A DNA stretch of 64,000 bases from an uncultured Prevotellaceae bacterium (GCA_905207705.1 CAJLMA010000005.1:124001-188000), one strand, 5' to 3'; positions 15,313 to 23,873 are shown, counted from the stretch's first letter. Made by a program: numbers and translations. The notes: a model not told the origin generated them from the letters alone.

Positions 15313-17418
15313 GTGAGACTTGAGAAGACGACATACTTGATAGTGGCGGTGCTGGTGGGGGCATTGATGTATTCGTGTGCAACCATAGGACGTCCGGGCG
15401 GTGGGCCTTTGGACAAGGATCCTCCTATTTTCATAGGCAGTTCTCCGCGTCAGAATGCGTTGAAGTTCAGTGGCAACAGGGTGGTGCTCAACTTCGACGA
15501 GATAGTTGTTTTGAAGGATCAGTCGGAGAAAGTCGTTATTTCCCCGTTGCAAAAGGAAATGCCTACAATCAGAGCCCAAGGCCGCAGCGTGACGATTGAA
15601 TTCAAGGACACATTGCGTCCTAATACCACTTATTCAATAGATTTTGCAAATTCAATCCAAGACAATAACGAAAACAATCCGTTGGAGGATTTTGCATTTG
15701 CATTTTCGACAGGAGACACTATCGATTCGTTGCAGGTGTCGGGAATTGTGTTGCGAGCAAGGGATCTCGAGCCGATGCAAGGTGTTATAGTGGGCATACA
15801 TTCCAACCTTGACGACTCGGCATTCACAAAGTTGCAATTTGACCGAATTGCCCGTACTAATGACCGTGGGCAGTTCACAATACGGAACCTGAAGGCCGGG
15901 AAGTACAGGGTTTACGCCTTGAATGATGTGGACCGCGATTACAAGTTTGTCCGTACCGAGGACATGGCGTTCCTCCTCGATACAATAGTTCCGGGTTCTT
16001 ACAGGGAGTCCACCATGGACACGCTTTTCACCAAGACCCACGCTGTCGATACAGTTGTTCCCGGAACCCATACGGTCTTTACTCCAAATGATATTTTCTT
16101 GAGCATGTCTAACGAGGGTTATGCCTCGCAATATCTGCATACATACGAGCGAGTAGAGTTTAACAGGATATATATAAAGTTTGCAACGAAAAGCGACACG
16201 TTGCCTGCATTACGCCTGTTGAATCCGGCAAGGGATAATGATGACTGGTATCGTCTTGAACACTCTGAATTCAATGATTCGCTTATATACTGGATTACCG
16301 ACACTGCGCTTATCAAGAGCGATTCGATACAGGCCGAACTGCACTATTTGCGTACCGACACTACCGATCGCCTGAGTTATGCGACAGACACGCTGTTCTT
16401 TAACGTCAAGAGCGTGTTCAAGCGTCAATATGAGAAAACTCAGGAGGAAATGGCTAAGCAAACCGAGGAATTGCGCAAAGAATATGAGCACAATCTGGAG
16501 GAGTTGCGCAAGCGTGCCGAGGAGCGTAAAAATGAAAAAGACACGGTGAAAGCCGAAATGGAAGCTCGAACCGACAGCATGGAGCTTGCACGGATAGTGC
16601 GCGCATGGCGCAAAGATTCGCTTTCGAAGGTGCCGGTGTTTGACTTCAAGTTGTTGTCTACATCGAGTGTAGATGTAGATGCTCCGTTGCAATTCACGGT
16701 AGGCGAGCCAATTGATTCAATATCTATGGCGGGATTCCATCTGTCGTATAAGGAAGATACCATTTGGACCGATATAACGGTGCCTGAGCTTGTCCAAGAT
16801 AAGCCTTTTGACATAAAGACATGGAACATGCCGGTGAAATGGGAACCGGGCGGAACTTATAAAATAAGGGTAGACTCAATGTCGGTATATGGCATTTATG
16901 GATTGCCTAATAATACGATTGAACTTGAATTTACGGTCAAGGCTCTTGAAGAGTATGCCAATTTGTTCTTGAATGTGCAGCCGGTCGATTCGGGTGCTTT
17001 TGTCGAGCTGTTAAGTTCGAGCGATGCAGTAGTTCGCACTGCACCTGTCATTGACGGTTATGCCGAGTTCTTGAATGTAAATCCCGGCGACTATTATGCC
17101 CGTGTGGTAATTGACGCGAACGGCAACGGTGAGTGGGATCCGGGAAATTATGCGTTGCATATACAGCCCGAAGAGGTTTATTATTATCCTAAAAAGCTTA
17201 CGTTGAAGCAGAATTGGGATATCGAGCAGTCTTGGAACATATATGAATTCCCTGTAGACTTGCAGAAACCAGAGGAGATAAAGAAGAACCGGCCGGAAAA
17301 GAGAAGATGGGAAGAAGTGGAGAATAAGGAAGATACCGACGAGGGAGAAGATGAATTTGCTGACCCGCTTCCTATCTACACGGGAAACAAGTATACCGAT
17401 TACAGGCAGAACATGTGA
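15313..17418 (+). CDS. Ig-like (SbsA-type) domain lipoprotein
   Basis: About 701 residues from a GTG at 15313. This start gives a compact lipoprotein signal (RLEKTTYLIVAVLVGALMYSC). An ATG at 15250 would add 21 residues before it and cannot be excluded. The mature part begins with IGRPGGGPLDKDPP, then an SbsA Ig-like domain (IFIGSSPRQNALKFSGNRVV...NTTYSIDFANSI), a carboxypeptidase-regulatory-like fold (about 145-220 with NLKAGKYRVYALNDVDRDYKF), a Glu/Lys/Arg-rich coiled coil near residues 375-430, and C-terminal beta-rich domains ending in an acidic tail. It is probably anchored in the outer membrane and structural or assembly related. Homologues are common next to housekeeping genes in Bacteroidetes; no activity is known. 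Confidence 0.82.
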   Translation: MRLEKTTYLIVAVLVGALMYSCATIGRPGGGPLDKDPPIFIGSSPRQNALKFSGNRVVLNFDEIVVLKDQSEKVVISPLQKEMPTIRAQGRSVTIEFKDTLRPNTTYSIDFANSIQDNNENNPLEDFAFAFSTGDTIDSLQVSGIVLRARDLEPMQGVIVGIHSNLDDSAFTKLQFDRIARTNDRGQFTIRNLKAGKYRVYALNDVDRDYKFVRTEDMAFLLDTIVPGSYRESTMDTLFTKTHAVDTVVPGTHTVFTPNDIFLSMSNEGYASQYLHTYERVEFNRIYIKFATKSDTLPALRLLNPARDNDDWYRLEHSEFNDSLIYWITDTALIKSDSIQAELHYLRTDTTDRLSYATDTLFFNVKSVFKRQYEKTQEEMAKQTEELRKEYEHNLEELRKRAEERKNEKDTVKAEMEARTDSMELARIVRAWRKDSLSKVPVFDFKLLSTSSVDVDAPLQFTVGEPIDSISMAGFHLSYKEDTIWTDITVPELVQDKPFDIKTWNMPVKWEPGGTYKIRVDSMSVYGIYGLPNNTIELEFTVKALEEYANLFLNVQPVDSGAFVELLSSSDAVVRTAPVIDGYAEFLNVNPGDYYARVVIDANGNGEWDPGNYALHIQPEEVYYYPKKLTLKQNWDIEQSWNIYEFPVDLQKPEEIKKNRPEKRRWEEVENKEDTDEGEDEFADPLPIYTGNKYTDYRQNM

Positions 17419-17444
17419 TAATGAATTAAACAATATACATATTT

Positions 17445-18023
17445 ATGGAGAGCATCAAAACAGGAAAATATATTGAATTGGCTTATAAGATTTACTCTAT
17501 AAGCGAAAACAATGAAAAAGTACTCGAATATGAGTTCACCAAGCAGAACCCCGATCGTTTCGTGTTTGGTGCCGAGCCGGGTATTCTTGCTGAATTTTCT
17601 AAAAATATACAGGGACTTTCGGTCGGTGACACATTCGACTTTACGCTGTCACCCGAAAAGGCATTCGGATTGCGCGACGAGCATCTTGTGATGGAACTCG
17701 ACAAGAATATATTTCTCGACAAGGATGGTAAATTTGACAGCGACATCGTTTATGAGGGCAACGTACTTTCGATGATGACCTCCGACGGCTATCCTGCACA
17801 AGGCGTTGTCAAAGTAATCAGCGAGGACAAGGTTACGATGGATTTCAATCATAGACTTGCTGGCGTGAGTGTCGAGTATGAAGGAAGTGTGGAACTCGTG
17901 AGGGATGCCACTGCCGACGACCTGCCTCAGCATCATGGTTGTGGCTGTGGATGCGACAGTTGCGGCGATGGCGGTTGTGGACACGACCATGAAGGGTGCG
18001 GTGGCTGCGGAGGTTGCCATTGA
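17445..18023 (+). CDS. slyD: SlyD-type FKBP peptidyl-prolyl cis-trans isomerase
   Basis: A 192-residue cytoplasmic protein. An FKBP domain (about 1-65 and 120-155) is interrupted by an insert-in-flap chaperone domain (about 70-120), as in SlyD. Recognisable parts are YSISENNEKVLEYEF, the PDRFVFGAEPGILAEFSKNI active-site region, SPEKAFGLRDEHL and DFNHRLAGVSVEYEGSV. The C-terminal tail is very rich in His, Cys and Gly (HHGCGCGCDSC and GHDHEGCGGCGGCH), a nickel/zinc-binding tail seen in SlyD. It acts in protein folding and metal handling. It lies 26 nt after the Ig-like lipoprotein gene and may be co-transcribed; a hairpin terminator follows. Confidence 0.92.
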   Translation: MESIKTGKYIELAYKIYSISENNEKVLEYEFTKQNPDRFVFGAEPGILAEFSKNIQGLSVGDTFDFTLSPEKAFGLRDEHLVMELDKNIFLDKDGKFDSDIVYEGNVLSMMTSDGYPAQGVVKVISEDKVTMDFNHRLAGVSVEYEGSVELVRDATADDLPQHHGCGCGCDSCGDGGCGHDHEGCGGCGGCH

Positions 18024-18073
18024 GATGCCCTTGAATTATTTTGCTTTTAGCCAATAACATTAATGATACGGCC

Positions 18074-18124
18074 GAGGCGACCGGTGGCATGCGTTGCAGC
18101 ATTACCGGTCGCTTCGTTATTTTA
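18074..18124 (+). terminator. Terminator after slyD
   Basis: The stem GAGGCGACCGGT (18074-18085) pairs with ACCGGTCGCTTC (18104-18115) with one G-T pair, followed by GTTATTTTAT. Confidence 0.7.
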
Positions 18125-18193
18125 TGATAATGGTTTGTCTGACCGGTTTCCCGGCATGAGGTAATGTCAAAAGGCATTGTCGGTGATGATTTA

Positions 18194-18475
18194 TCAGGCA
18201 AAGGGCAATACATATTGCCTGCCGTCGAGTTTCGGTTCCTTGCGGGGTTGCGGCCTGAAAGAAACAGGAAAGCTCACTCGCCATCCTTGGTTGTAATTGC
18301 GGATGCTCAACATGGCTATCCCAAACCATTTCCCTGATTTGGCCAATATGTTTTTCACAATGTCGGCCATACACGAAAAGTCGTAACCGCTAATATCGGC
18401 AATGTCGGTGCCGTTGTGTGTCAGCGTGGCAAATATCTTGTCGTTGCGTGAAATTTTTTTCTCCATTGTGTCCAT
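18194..18475 (-). CDS. Small hypothetical protein (93 aa)
   Basis: A 93-residue product starting MDTMEKKISRNDKIFATL. Upstream in-frame codons to 18583 give a hydrophobic, low-complexity extension (IIYIIYIIRAV) that looks untranslated, so the start at 18475 (or ATG at 18466) is preferred. The sequence has the look of a real soluble small protein: a central helix (CMADIVKNILAKSGKWFGIAM), a beta-strand pair (SIRNYNQGWRVSFPVSF) and a C-terminus PKLDGRQYVLPFA. I do not recognise a family. It stands alone between slyD and the aquaporin gene. A short unknown protein of Bacteroidales type is the best description. Confidence 0.6.
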   Translation of the reverse strand: MDTMEKKISRNDKIFATLTHNGTDIADISGYDFSCMADIVKNILAKSGKWFGIAMLSIRNYNQGWRVSFPVSFRPQPRKEPKLDGRQYVLPFA

Positions 18476-18723
18476 AATCCTTTTATTTTTAGGCAAAATT
18501 AGGCCGTATATGGGCATATATACTGCCCGTATAATATAAATAATGTAAATTATGGGGTCGGGGTTAATACATAATGTTAGCACGGAACGGCAATTGAGTG
18601 AGTTAAATAAAGTAAATGTTTCGGATGCTCTATTGTTTGGGTCGCAAATAATTACGACATTTAATAAATATATAAAATAAAAGGTGTATTTTATTTTTAT
18701 GTTTAATCTAAACCAATGTGACT

Positions 18724-19431
18724 ATGAAAAAGTATTTAGCAGAAATGGTGGGCACGATGGTGCTTGTTTTGCTGGGCTGCGGCAGCGCGGTCTTTAATTT
18801 TGGTTGCGGAACCACGGCGCAAGTGCTGACAGTGGCAATGGCATTCGGATTGTCGGTTGTGGCAATGGCCTATACGATAGGCGGGATATCGGGATGCCAT
18901 ATTAATCCAGCAATTACCTTAGGAGTGTATTTGAGCAAGCGCATGGGCGGAAAAGACGCCGCCATGTACATGCTGTTTCAAGTGATAGGAGCATTCATAG
19001 GCTCTGCCATAATCTATGGCATAGTGTCGGGAATCGATGCTGGACAGGCAGCTTACATAGCGCAAAACGGCAATTTTGCGACTACCACCGGCTCTAACAT
19101 GTGCCAGCCGGGTGTTTCCTTAACTGCCGGCCTTATTGCCGAAATCGTGTTTACTGCCATATTCGTGCTTGTGGTACTTGGCACTACCGACAGCAAAAAA
19201 GGCGCAGGCAATTTTGCCGGACTTGCGATAGGACTCTCTTTGATTCTCATCCACATTGTTTGCATTCCGTTGACAGGTACGTCGGTCAACCCGGCACGCT
19301 CAATTGCTCCGGCCGTATTTGCAGGAGGTGAGTCTTTGGCTCAACTGTGGATATTTATCGTGGGCCCGTTTGTCGGCGGAGCTTTGGCAGCCGGAATTTG
19401 GCGCATGATAGGCGGTGGCGAGAAAGCATAA
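18724..19431 (+). CDS. aqpZ: Aquaporin (MIP family water channel)
   Basis: A 235-residue inner-membrane protein with six transmembrane helices and two half-helices carrying the NPA signatures: HINPAITLG near residue 62 and SVNPARSIAPAVF near residue 188. Both motifs are intact. The family-typical LAEMVGTMVLVLLGCGSAVF opens the protein. The pore-lining NPARS arginine and a histidine after the fifth helix (LILIHIVCIPLTGTSVNPARS) fit a water-selective AqpZ-like channel rather than a glycerol facilitator. The ATG at 18724 is preferred to a GTG two codons upstream. A strong terminator follows 24 nt past the stop. Monocistronic. Confidence 0.93.
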   Translation: MKKYLAEMVGTMVLVLLGCGSAVFNFGCGTTAQVLTVAMAFGLSVVAMAYTIGGISGCHINPAITLGVYLSKRMGGKDAAMYMLFQVIGAFIGSAIIYGIVSGIDAGQAAYIAQNGNFATTTGSNMCQPGVSLTAGLIAEIVFTAIFVLVVLGTTDSKKGAGNFAGLAIGLSLILIHIVCIPLTGTSVNPARSIAPAVFAGGESLAQLWIFIVGPFVGGALAAGIWRMIGGGEKA

Positions 19432-19455
19432 CCAGCTTGACAAGTAAGATATATT

Positions 19456-19486
19456 CCGGTACTGTCACTGACAGTACCGGTTTTTT
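19456..19486 (+). terminator. Terminator of the aquaporin gene
   Basis: An 11-bp perfect stem CCGGTACTGTC / GACAGTACCGG with a three-base loop, followed by six T. Confidence 0.9.
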
Positions 19487-19562
19487 GTGCTTAATGAAGA
19501 ACTTGTATTGTGGTAGGATGCAGCTTGTCTCGACATTGACAAACATTAAAACATTGTCCGTG

Positions 19563-20081
19563 TTATTCTTTGATTGAGATAAACTCGGGAGGGACAAGTT
19601 CGGTTTCCCATGTGTCTTCTGTAATTTCATAAAATTTGAAGCCTTTTGACCACATCTTGGCCGAATCGATTTTTAAAATCACTACATTTTTTCCATGCCG
19701 CCTGCCAACCTTTTTTGCCGTGTCAATTTCGGTTGAAAGGCTTACATGTATTCTTGCCATCGGTTTAAGTCCATCGGCAATGATGCTTGGCATATTCTCC
19801 ACAATTGTTCCGTGGAAAAGTTGCTCGGGCGGTTGACTTTCGGGCGTGTCAGACTTTACCTTCCTCGACATACCGCCTCTTACTTTAATTGCTGTTTTGT
19901 CATCGTTGAATTTGAATCTTTTTTTACTGTCGAAGGCTACGAGGTTTTCCAATTGCTCTTCGGTAAATTGGTATTGTTCGATTAAAACTTTTATTGATAG
20001 CCAGCCATATTCATCGATGAATGGAGATTCATGGCGTATAAGTTTGGCCAGCAGCTTTGATTTTCTTGTAAAAGCATTCAT
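19563..20081 (-). CDS. kptA: KptA/Tpt1 family RNA 2'-phosphotransferase
   Basis: A 172-residue protein. In eukaryotes Tpt1 removes the 2'-phosphate at tRNA splice junctions using NAD+, making ADP-ribose 1'',2''-cyclic phosphate. Bacterial KptA does the same in vitro, though its natural substrate is unsettled. Visible features are the N-terminal winged-helix lobe (SKLLAKLIRHESPFIDEYGWL, with Arg16-His17), and the C-terminal ADP-ribosyltransferase lobe with LFHGT (His90), ARIHVSLS (Arg110) and VGRRHGKNVVILKID (Arg127/128). The four canonical catalytic Arg/His positions thus appear kept. It is the last gene of the ClpX-like/SecB-like/PP2C operon, 9 nt after the phosphatase, which points to a joint role rather than tRNA repair alone. 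Confidence 0.88.
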   Translation of the reverse strand: MNAFTRKSKLLAKLIRHESPFIDEYGWLSIKVLIEQYQFTEEQLENLVAFDSKKRFKFNDDKTAIKVRGGMSRKVKSDTPESQPPEQLFHGTIVENMPSIIADGLKPMARIHVSLSTEIDTAKKVGRRHGKNVVILKIDSAKMWSKGFKFYEITEDTWETELVPPEFISIKE

Positions 20082-20090
20082 AGCGTTTGT

Positions 20091-20804
20091 TTATTGGGTT
20101 AATTCTATAATGATTGCTGTTATGTTGTCAACACCTCCTGTATCGTTTGCCGCCTTTATGAGACAGTTAATTTTATCGGCATGGGTAAATGAATCATTTG
20201 ACAAGATATTTTTTATTGTGTCCTCTTTTAAGCTGCCATGCAATCCGTCGGTGCATAACAAAAAAGAGGATGGGACTGCGATAGGGATAGTTTCAACATG
20301 GAAATAGTCGGCGGCATAGTCGAGGACGTGCTCTCCGGCCCACTTTGACAGTTTGTGTTTTATTCTGGTAACGTCATCGGCAGTCAACAATGATAAATTG
20401 TCATTCTGGAAACGGTATAGCCTTGAGTCTCCGACGTGGCCTATTGTGATTTCCATTTTTGAAAGATTTACCAGCACGACAGTGATTGTCGAGGCCATCT
20501 CCCCGTATGCGGGGGTGGCTTGCCGGGATACGGCAATCGTGTTGTTGGCATAAAGCATGGCACACTTTATCATGTCGTTCCCGTCATTGTGACGGTTGTA
20601 GGAGTCATTGAAATATTCCAAGATGCATCGACGTGCAATATGTGACGCGATGTTCCCTCCTGGGGAGGATGCGACACCATCGGCAACGGCGGCAAGGATG
20701 GCGCCGTTGCCAAGTTCTTTGGTTAAATATGTGTCTTCATTGTGTTTCCTGCGTTTCCCGACATCAGACGCTCCGTAGATATGATATTTCATTGAATTAA
20801 GCAT
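20091..20804 (-). CDS. PP2C-family Ser/Thr protein phosphatase, stand-alone domain
   Basis: A 237-residue PP2C catalytic domain with nothing added. Metal-binding motifs are all seen: SDVGKRRKHNEDTYL (NED), AVADGVASSPGG (the DG of motif 2), GHVGDSRLYR, LLCTDGLHG and GGVDNITAI (DN). It dephosphorylates phospho-Ser/Thr proteins in the cytoplasm using Mn/Mg. No partner kinase lies in this operon, so the target is unknown. The start ATG at 20804 overlaps the end of the SecB-like gene by 8 nt, suggesting translational coupling; an alternative ATG at 20792 would leave a 4-nt gap. The next gene (KptA) starts 9 nt after the stop. Confidence 0.88.
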   Translation of the reverse strand: MLNSMKYHIYGASDVGKRRKHNEDTYLTKELGNGAILAAVADGVASSPGGNIASHIARRCILEYFNDSYNRHNDGNDMIKCAMLYANNTIAVSRQATPAYGEMASTITVVLVNLSKMEITIGHVGDSRLYRFQNDNLSLLTADDVTRIKHKLSKWAGEHVLDYAADYFHVETIPIAVPSSFLLCTDGLHGSLKEDTIKNILSNDSFTHADKINCLIKAANDTGGVDNITAIIIELTQ

Positions 20805-21966
20805 TTTGTTGGATTATAGGAAGGAACATAAATGTTTTTAGGTTGTACTCGCTTATCTTGCTGTACAACTCTCGCACTATCGTTTGAAGTTCGGCAGGTG
20901 ATTCTTCGTCGCAATTGTAAAGTTTGCAAAATTCTTCAAATGACAGGGTTCTTTTTCGGGCGATTTTGTCGCAATATTCGTAATTCAAGTCAAATCGGCA
21001 TATTTTGTCCAAAGTCAGCTCTATTGTGTCGTAAAATAAAGCGTACATAAGAATTTTTATCTCTTCAAATGTCAATGATGATATTGCCCTGCTTTTAAAT
21101 TCGTCATAATCAAAGATGAGTTCTGGAATGTCGCCAATATTTGGCCCGGAGACGAGTTGGTATTTTGCTTTCGGGTTGCCGGCCAGCCATTGTAATATTA
21201 TATTCCAAGAGCGGCTGTCTATCATGTCTTCCAAAATATTTGTTAGATATGGTATGGCATTGAAGAACCGATAGTAGAATTTAAAGAAGAGTTGTTTGTC
21301 GTAATCAAAAGATTCCATTCCCCACATCTTAAAGAATTTGTTGATTTTTTGTGTTTCGTCGTCATCGTTGCTCCTTATTTGCTTTATTATATAGTCATAT
21401 CCGAAAACAACAGGATTTTCAGAGCAATTTTCCGTGTCGTCATCGTCACATTCATCAAAGAACTCTGTTTCCTGATTGGCGCAGGACGTTTGAATGCCGG
21501 CATTATTTGGTGTCGAGGCATCGCACGTTGCGTTTTGTTTGAAATCGGACAGCATAATCGGCGGGAATCCGAATTCGCTTGAAATATTCCAGATCAAGAG
21601 CCTTATTTTAGTGTTTACAATATCACTCATAGCCTTGCCTTTTAATATGTCGAGCCTGTGCTGTTCGTCTCCAATATTGTTTTTTACGCTTATCACAGAA
21701 GAGTATGTTACTTGCAATTTAAATATTTTTGAATTGTCGTCGGCCATTACTGCCGATATGGTAACCGGAATTTTCAACAAGTAAATTACATTTTCATCAT
21801 TGTCACCGGATAGGGACGGAGAAATTTGAGAAATATTGGCATTTATGTCGGTGTGGGTGTAAGCGCCTGTATATGGCGGATTGAGGAAGAAATTGGGAAG
21901 CTCCTTTATTGCGGAATAGCTTAGATTTTCCAAATAACTCATTAGTATAGTATATTCAGTGTCCAT
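20797..21966 (-). CDS. SecB-like chaperone domain protein with unknown C-terminal domain
   Basis: A 389-residue cytoplasmic protein that I do not recognise as a named family. The first 145 residues look like a SecB-fold chaperone: a beta-rich stretch (NVIYLLKIPVTISAV and IFKLQVTYSSVISV) leads to a helix and the segment EFGFPPIMLSDF at about 131-142, which closely mimics the SecB signature GGFPPL-L-PINF. A very acidic linker (DECDDDDTEN, about 170-180) joins a 200-residue, mostly helical C-terminal part with no recognisable motif. SecB-like proteins outside the export role serve as antitoxin-coupled chaperones (TAC). Here the protein lies between a ClpX-like unfoldase gene (24 nt upstream) and PP2C. 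The SecB assignment is my reading and needs a structural check. Confidence 0.65.
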   Translation of the reverse strand: MDTEYTILMSYLENLSYSAIKELPNFFLNPPYTGAYTHTDINANISQISPSLSGDNDENVIYLLKIPVTISAVMADDNSKIFKLQVTYSSVISVKNNIGDEQHRLDILKGKAMSDIVNTKIRLLIWNISSEFGFPPIMLSDFKQNATCDASTPNNAGIQTSCANQETEFFDECDDDDTENCSENPVVFGYDYIIKQIRSNDDDETQKINKFFKMWGMESFDYDKQLFFKFYYRFFNAIPYLTNILEDMIDSRSWNIILQWLAGNPKAKYQLVSGPNIGDIPELIFDYDEFKSRAISSLTFEEIKILMYALFYDTIELTLDKICRFDLNYEYCDKIARKRTLSFEEFCKLYNCDEESPAELQTIVRELYSKISEYNLKTFMFLPIIQQNA

Positions 21967-21990
21967 GATATGTATGTTAATTATTTTATT

Positions 21991-23364
21991 TTACATTGAT
22001 TGCTTGGCGACAAATTCTTTGTCGATTGTAATATTTATCTCTTTCTCGGGATATCCATAGTTGTAGTATATTTCATGCATGCACCTGGAAATAAGAGCCT
22101 TGGCGTTTCTGAATCCTAATCCGGAAGCTGCGGCTTCGTGTGCGATGGCTTTAAGAGCATCGTCATTGAATTCTACGTTAATGCCTAAACTCTTGCAATA
22201 ATCCATGTGTGCCGCAAGGTAATTGTCGGGAGTCTCTGTCAAGATTCTATAGATGGTGTTTTCGTCCAAAGGGTTGATTTTGCAAATTTCTCCAATTCGG
22301 GAAATGAGTTCGCCCTTGAATCCCCATTCTTCCAAGTCGGCAGTTGTGATCGAGCAAGGGTGCATGTTGTTGGGATTTGTGTTATCTGATGAATATCCGA
22401 TACGCTTCCCGTTATTCATTCTCAGCCGTTTCCTCGCGATTTCTTCAATTCCGCTGAAAGCACCTTCAAAGAGGACAAGCATGTTGTCCACGGGCAACTT
22501 GTATTTTCCTCCATATGCAGGTATGTGCAAATCGATGTCATATCCGGATTCAAACAGCCGCATGATTTCTCGTTGCATGTCGATATCGAAGTTGCGGCCT
22601 GTTGTAGACTCGGGATGCGATATTTTGTCAAATTCATCGAAAATGATTATCGAATACTCAATGGATTTGCCATATTTGAGTATTTCGCGGGCTAATATGT
22701 CGGAGAGGTGGAATCCTGTCCATGCCTGTGGCACGATGTCGTTGGTGTTAATCCTGATGACCGGGCCATCGTATAAGTTGCGAAATTCTTCCATGATTTG
22801 ACTCTTCCCGGAACCTGTGGGGCCGATAAGCAGAACCGATGATTTTATGGAACATTTCTTTTTATGCCTCCAGCAATCGAGCTGATGGAAAAAACATACC
22901 GAAAGCCGTTCTATAGCTTTGTCTTGTCCGACGATATGCTTTTTTACGAGGTCGGCCATTTCTCGGGCGTTGTGGAAAAATGGCTTGGCTATTTCCTTTA
23001 TCGGTCGTCCGAATATCATATCGCTTGAAATACGATATTTGGATTCAAGGTATTCGTAATCTTCAAGGCACGGAGCCGTGAAAATGTTGTTCGACCATTC
23101 AATTCGTTTTTTGTTCATGGCTTCGACGATTTCGCGTGGAAGCCGTGTACTGTTGGCCCATTCTTTTATTTGAATGTCTGTCAAATCAATGATTCTGCGT
23201 ATTTCAGATTCCGAGGATTCTCCTCTTGATAATTTGTCAATAAAGTTTTGCGCGAATTTTGCATTGAGATTTGTACAAATGAATAGTCTTGCAATAATGT
23301 CTTGATAATCAATGTGCTTCTCGTCGTTTCCATTGCAGTTGACTCCAAAATAAAATCGGTTCAT
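21991..23364 (-). CDS. ClpX-like AAA+ ATPase with divergent N-terminus
   Basis: A 457-residue AAA+ unfoldase. The N-terminal 135 residues are helical and unlike ClpX; the CxxC zinc finger of ClpX is absent. The ATPase part begins HIVGQDKAI (143-151), then Walker A GPTGSGKS (181-188), pore-loop equivalent AWTG (214-217) in place of GYVG, Walker B IIIFDEFDKI (239-248), LFEGAFSGIEEI as in ClpX, an IGY at 322-324 where ClpX has the ClpP-docking IGF, an arginine finger candidate Arg356 (GELISRI), and sensor-2 GLGFRNAKAL (Arg419). It should hydrolyse ATP and thread proteins. The altered IGF loop makes ClpP binding uncertain. It is the first gene of the four-gene operon and has a hairpin-bearing leader. 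Confidence 0.85.
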   Translation of the reverse strand: MNRFYFGVNCNGNDEKHIDYQDIIARLFICTNLNAKFAQNFIDKLSRGESSESEIRRIIDLTDIQIKEWANSTRLPREIVEAMNKKRIEWSNNIFTAPCLEDYEYLESKYRISSDMIFGRPIKEIAKPFFHNAREMADLVKKHIVGQDKAIERLSVCFFHQLDCWRHKKKCSIKSSVLLIGPTGSGKSQIMEEFRNLYDGPVIRINTNDIVPQAWTGFHLSDILAREILKYGKSIEYSIIIFDEFDKISHPESTTGRNFDIDMQREIMRLFESGYDIDLHIPAYGGKYKLPVDNMLVLFEGAFSGIEEIARKRLRMNNGKRIGYSSDNTNPNNMHPCSITTADLEEWGFKGELISRIGEICKINPLDENTIYRILTETPDNYLAAHMDYCKSLGINVEFNDDALKAIAHEAAASGLGFRNAKALISRCMHEIYYNYGYPEKEINITIDKEFVAKQSM

Positions 23365-23395
23365 CTTTTTAAATAGAATTAAATTCGACTTTTTA

Positions 23396-23417
23396 AATAC
23401 CTTGTTATTAAGGTATT
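23396..23417. repeat. 8-bp perfect inverted repeat upstream of the ClpX-like gene
   Basis: AATACCTT and AAGGTATT flank a six-base GTTATT loop, ending 32 nt before the start codon. It could be an operator for a dimeric regulator or a leader hairpin of the operon transcript. Confidence 0.6.
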
Positions 23418-23825
23418 AACCACGCATGATAGAATGTTGGGATGTCCGGACAAGGGACACGAAGGACACTACCCGCCATTTGGAAGGTACATAACTGTTG
23501 AGCCTGTTAAAGGCGTATCAAAAAAAGTTGATTGGTCGTTGCTGCTTTAATGCTTTAGGATTGCATCCCATGACGCAACGAATGTCGGCAGAATTGATTG
23601 TTATGGTAAATTAATTGTAACATGACAATCGTTGACGACGTTTCTTGCCAGGAAAACGCCACATTTTTAGGCTAGCACTATTTTGATCAATTTCGGCGGC
23701 ATGTTTTGATCGTTTGGAAATCATGTGCTGCATGGCTAAAATCGACTAAGGCCTGTAGCCAATTTTAAATTCATGCCGTGCATGATTCATGTCGCGTCGC
23801 CACTCGTTCAAACTTTGGGCAACCA

Positions 23826-23833
23826 CAAAAGTA
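23826..23833 (-). promoter_or_regulatory. Candidate -7 element for the ClpX-like operon
   Basis: The minus strand reads TACTTTTG. A TTG about 20 nt further upstream on that strand (within CTTGCCC, 23851-23857) fits the -33 box. It is 460 nt before the first gene. Confidence 0.5.
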
Positions 23834-23865
23834 ACATTTATTTTTATATAGGGCAAGAATTTATG

Positions 23866-23873
23866 TAATTTTG
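23866..23873 (+). promoter_or_regulatory. Candidate -7 element for the glutaredoxin-like gene
   Basis: TAATTTTG matches TAnnTTTG; a weak TTTA occurs at the -33 distance. It would give a leader of about 150 nt. Confidence 0.45.

Noticed and set aside
19563..20081. KptA gene read as a normal tRNA-splicing enzyme
   Set aside because: Bacteria have no spliceosome-like tRNA splicing that would need it, and the operon context points elsewhere; listed by family only.
23681..23711. Direct TTTTGATC repeats in the spacer as a CRISPR or att site
   Set aside because: Only two 8-nt copies with no array structure; too short to support either.
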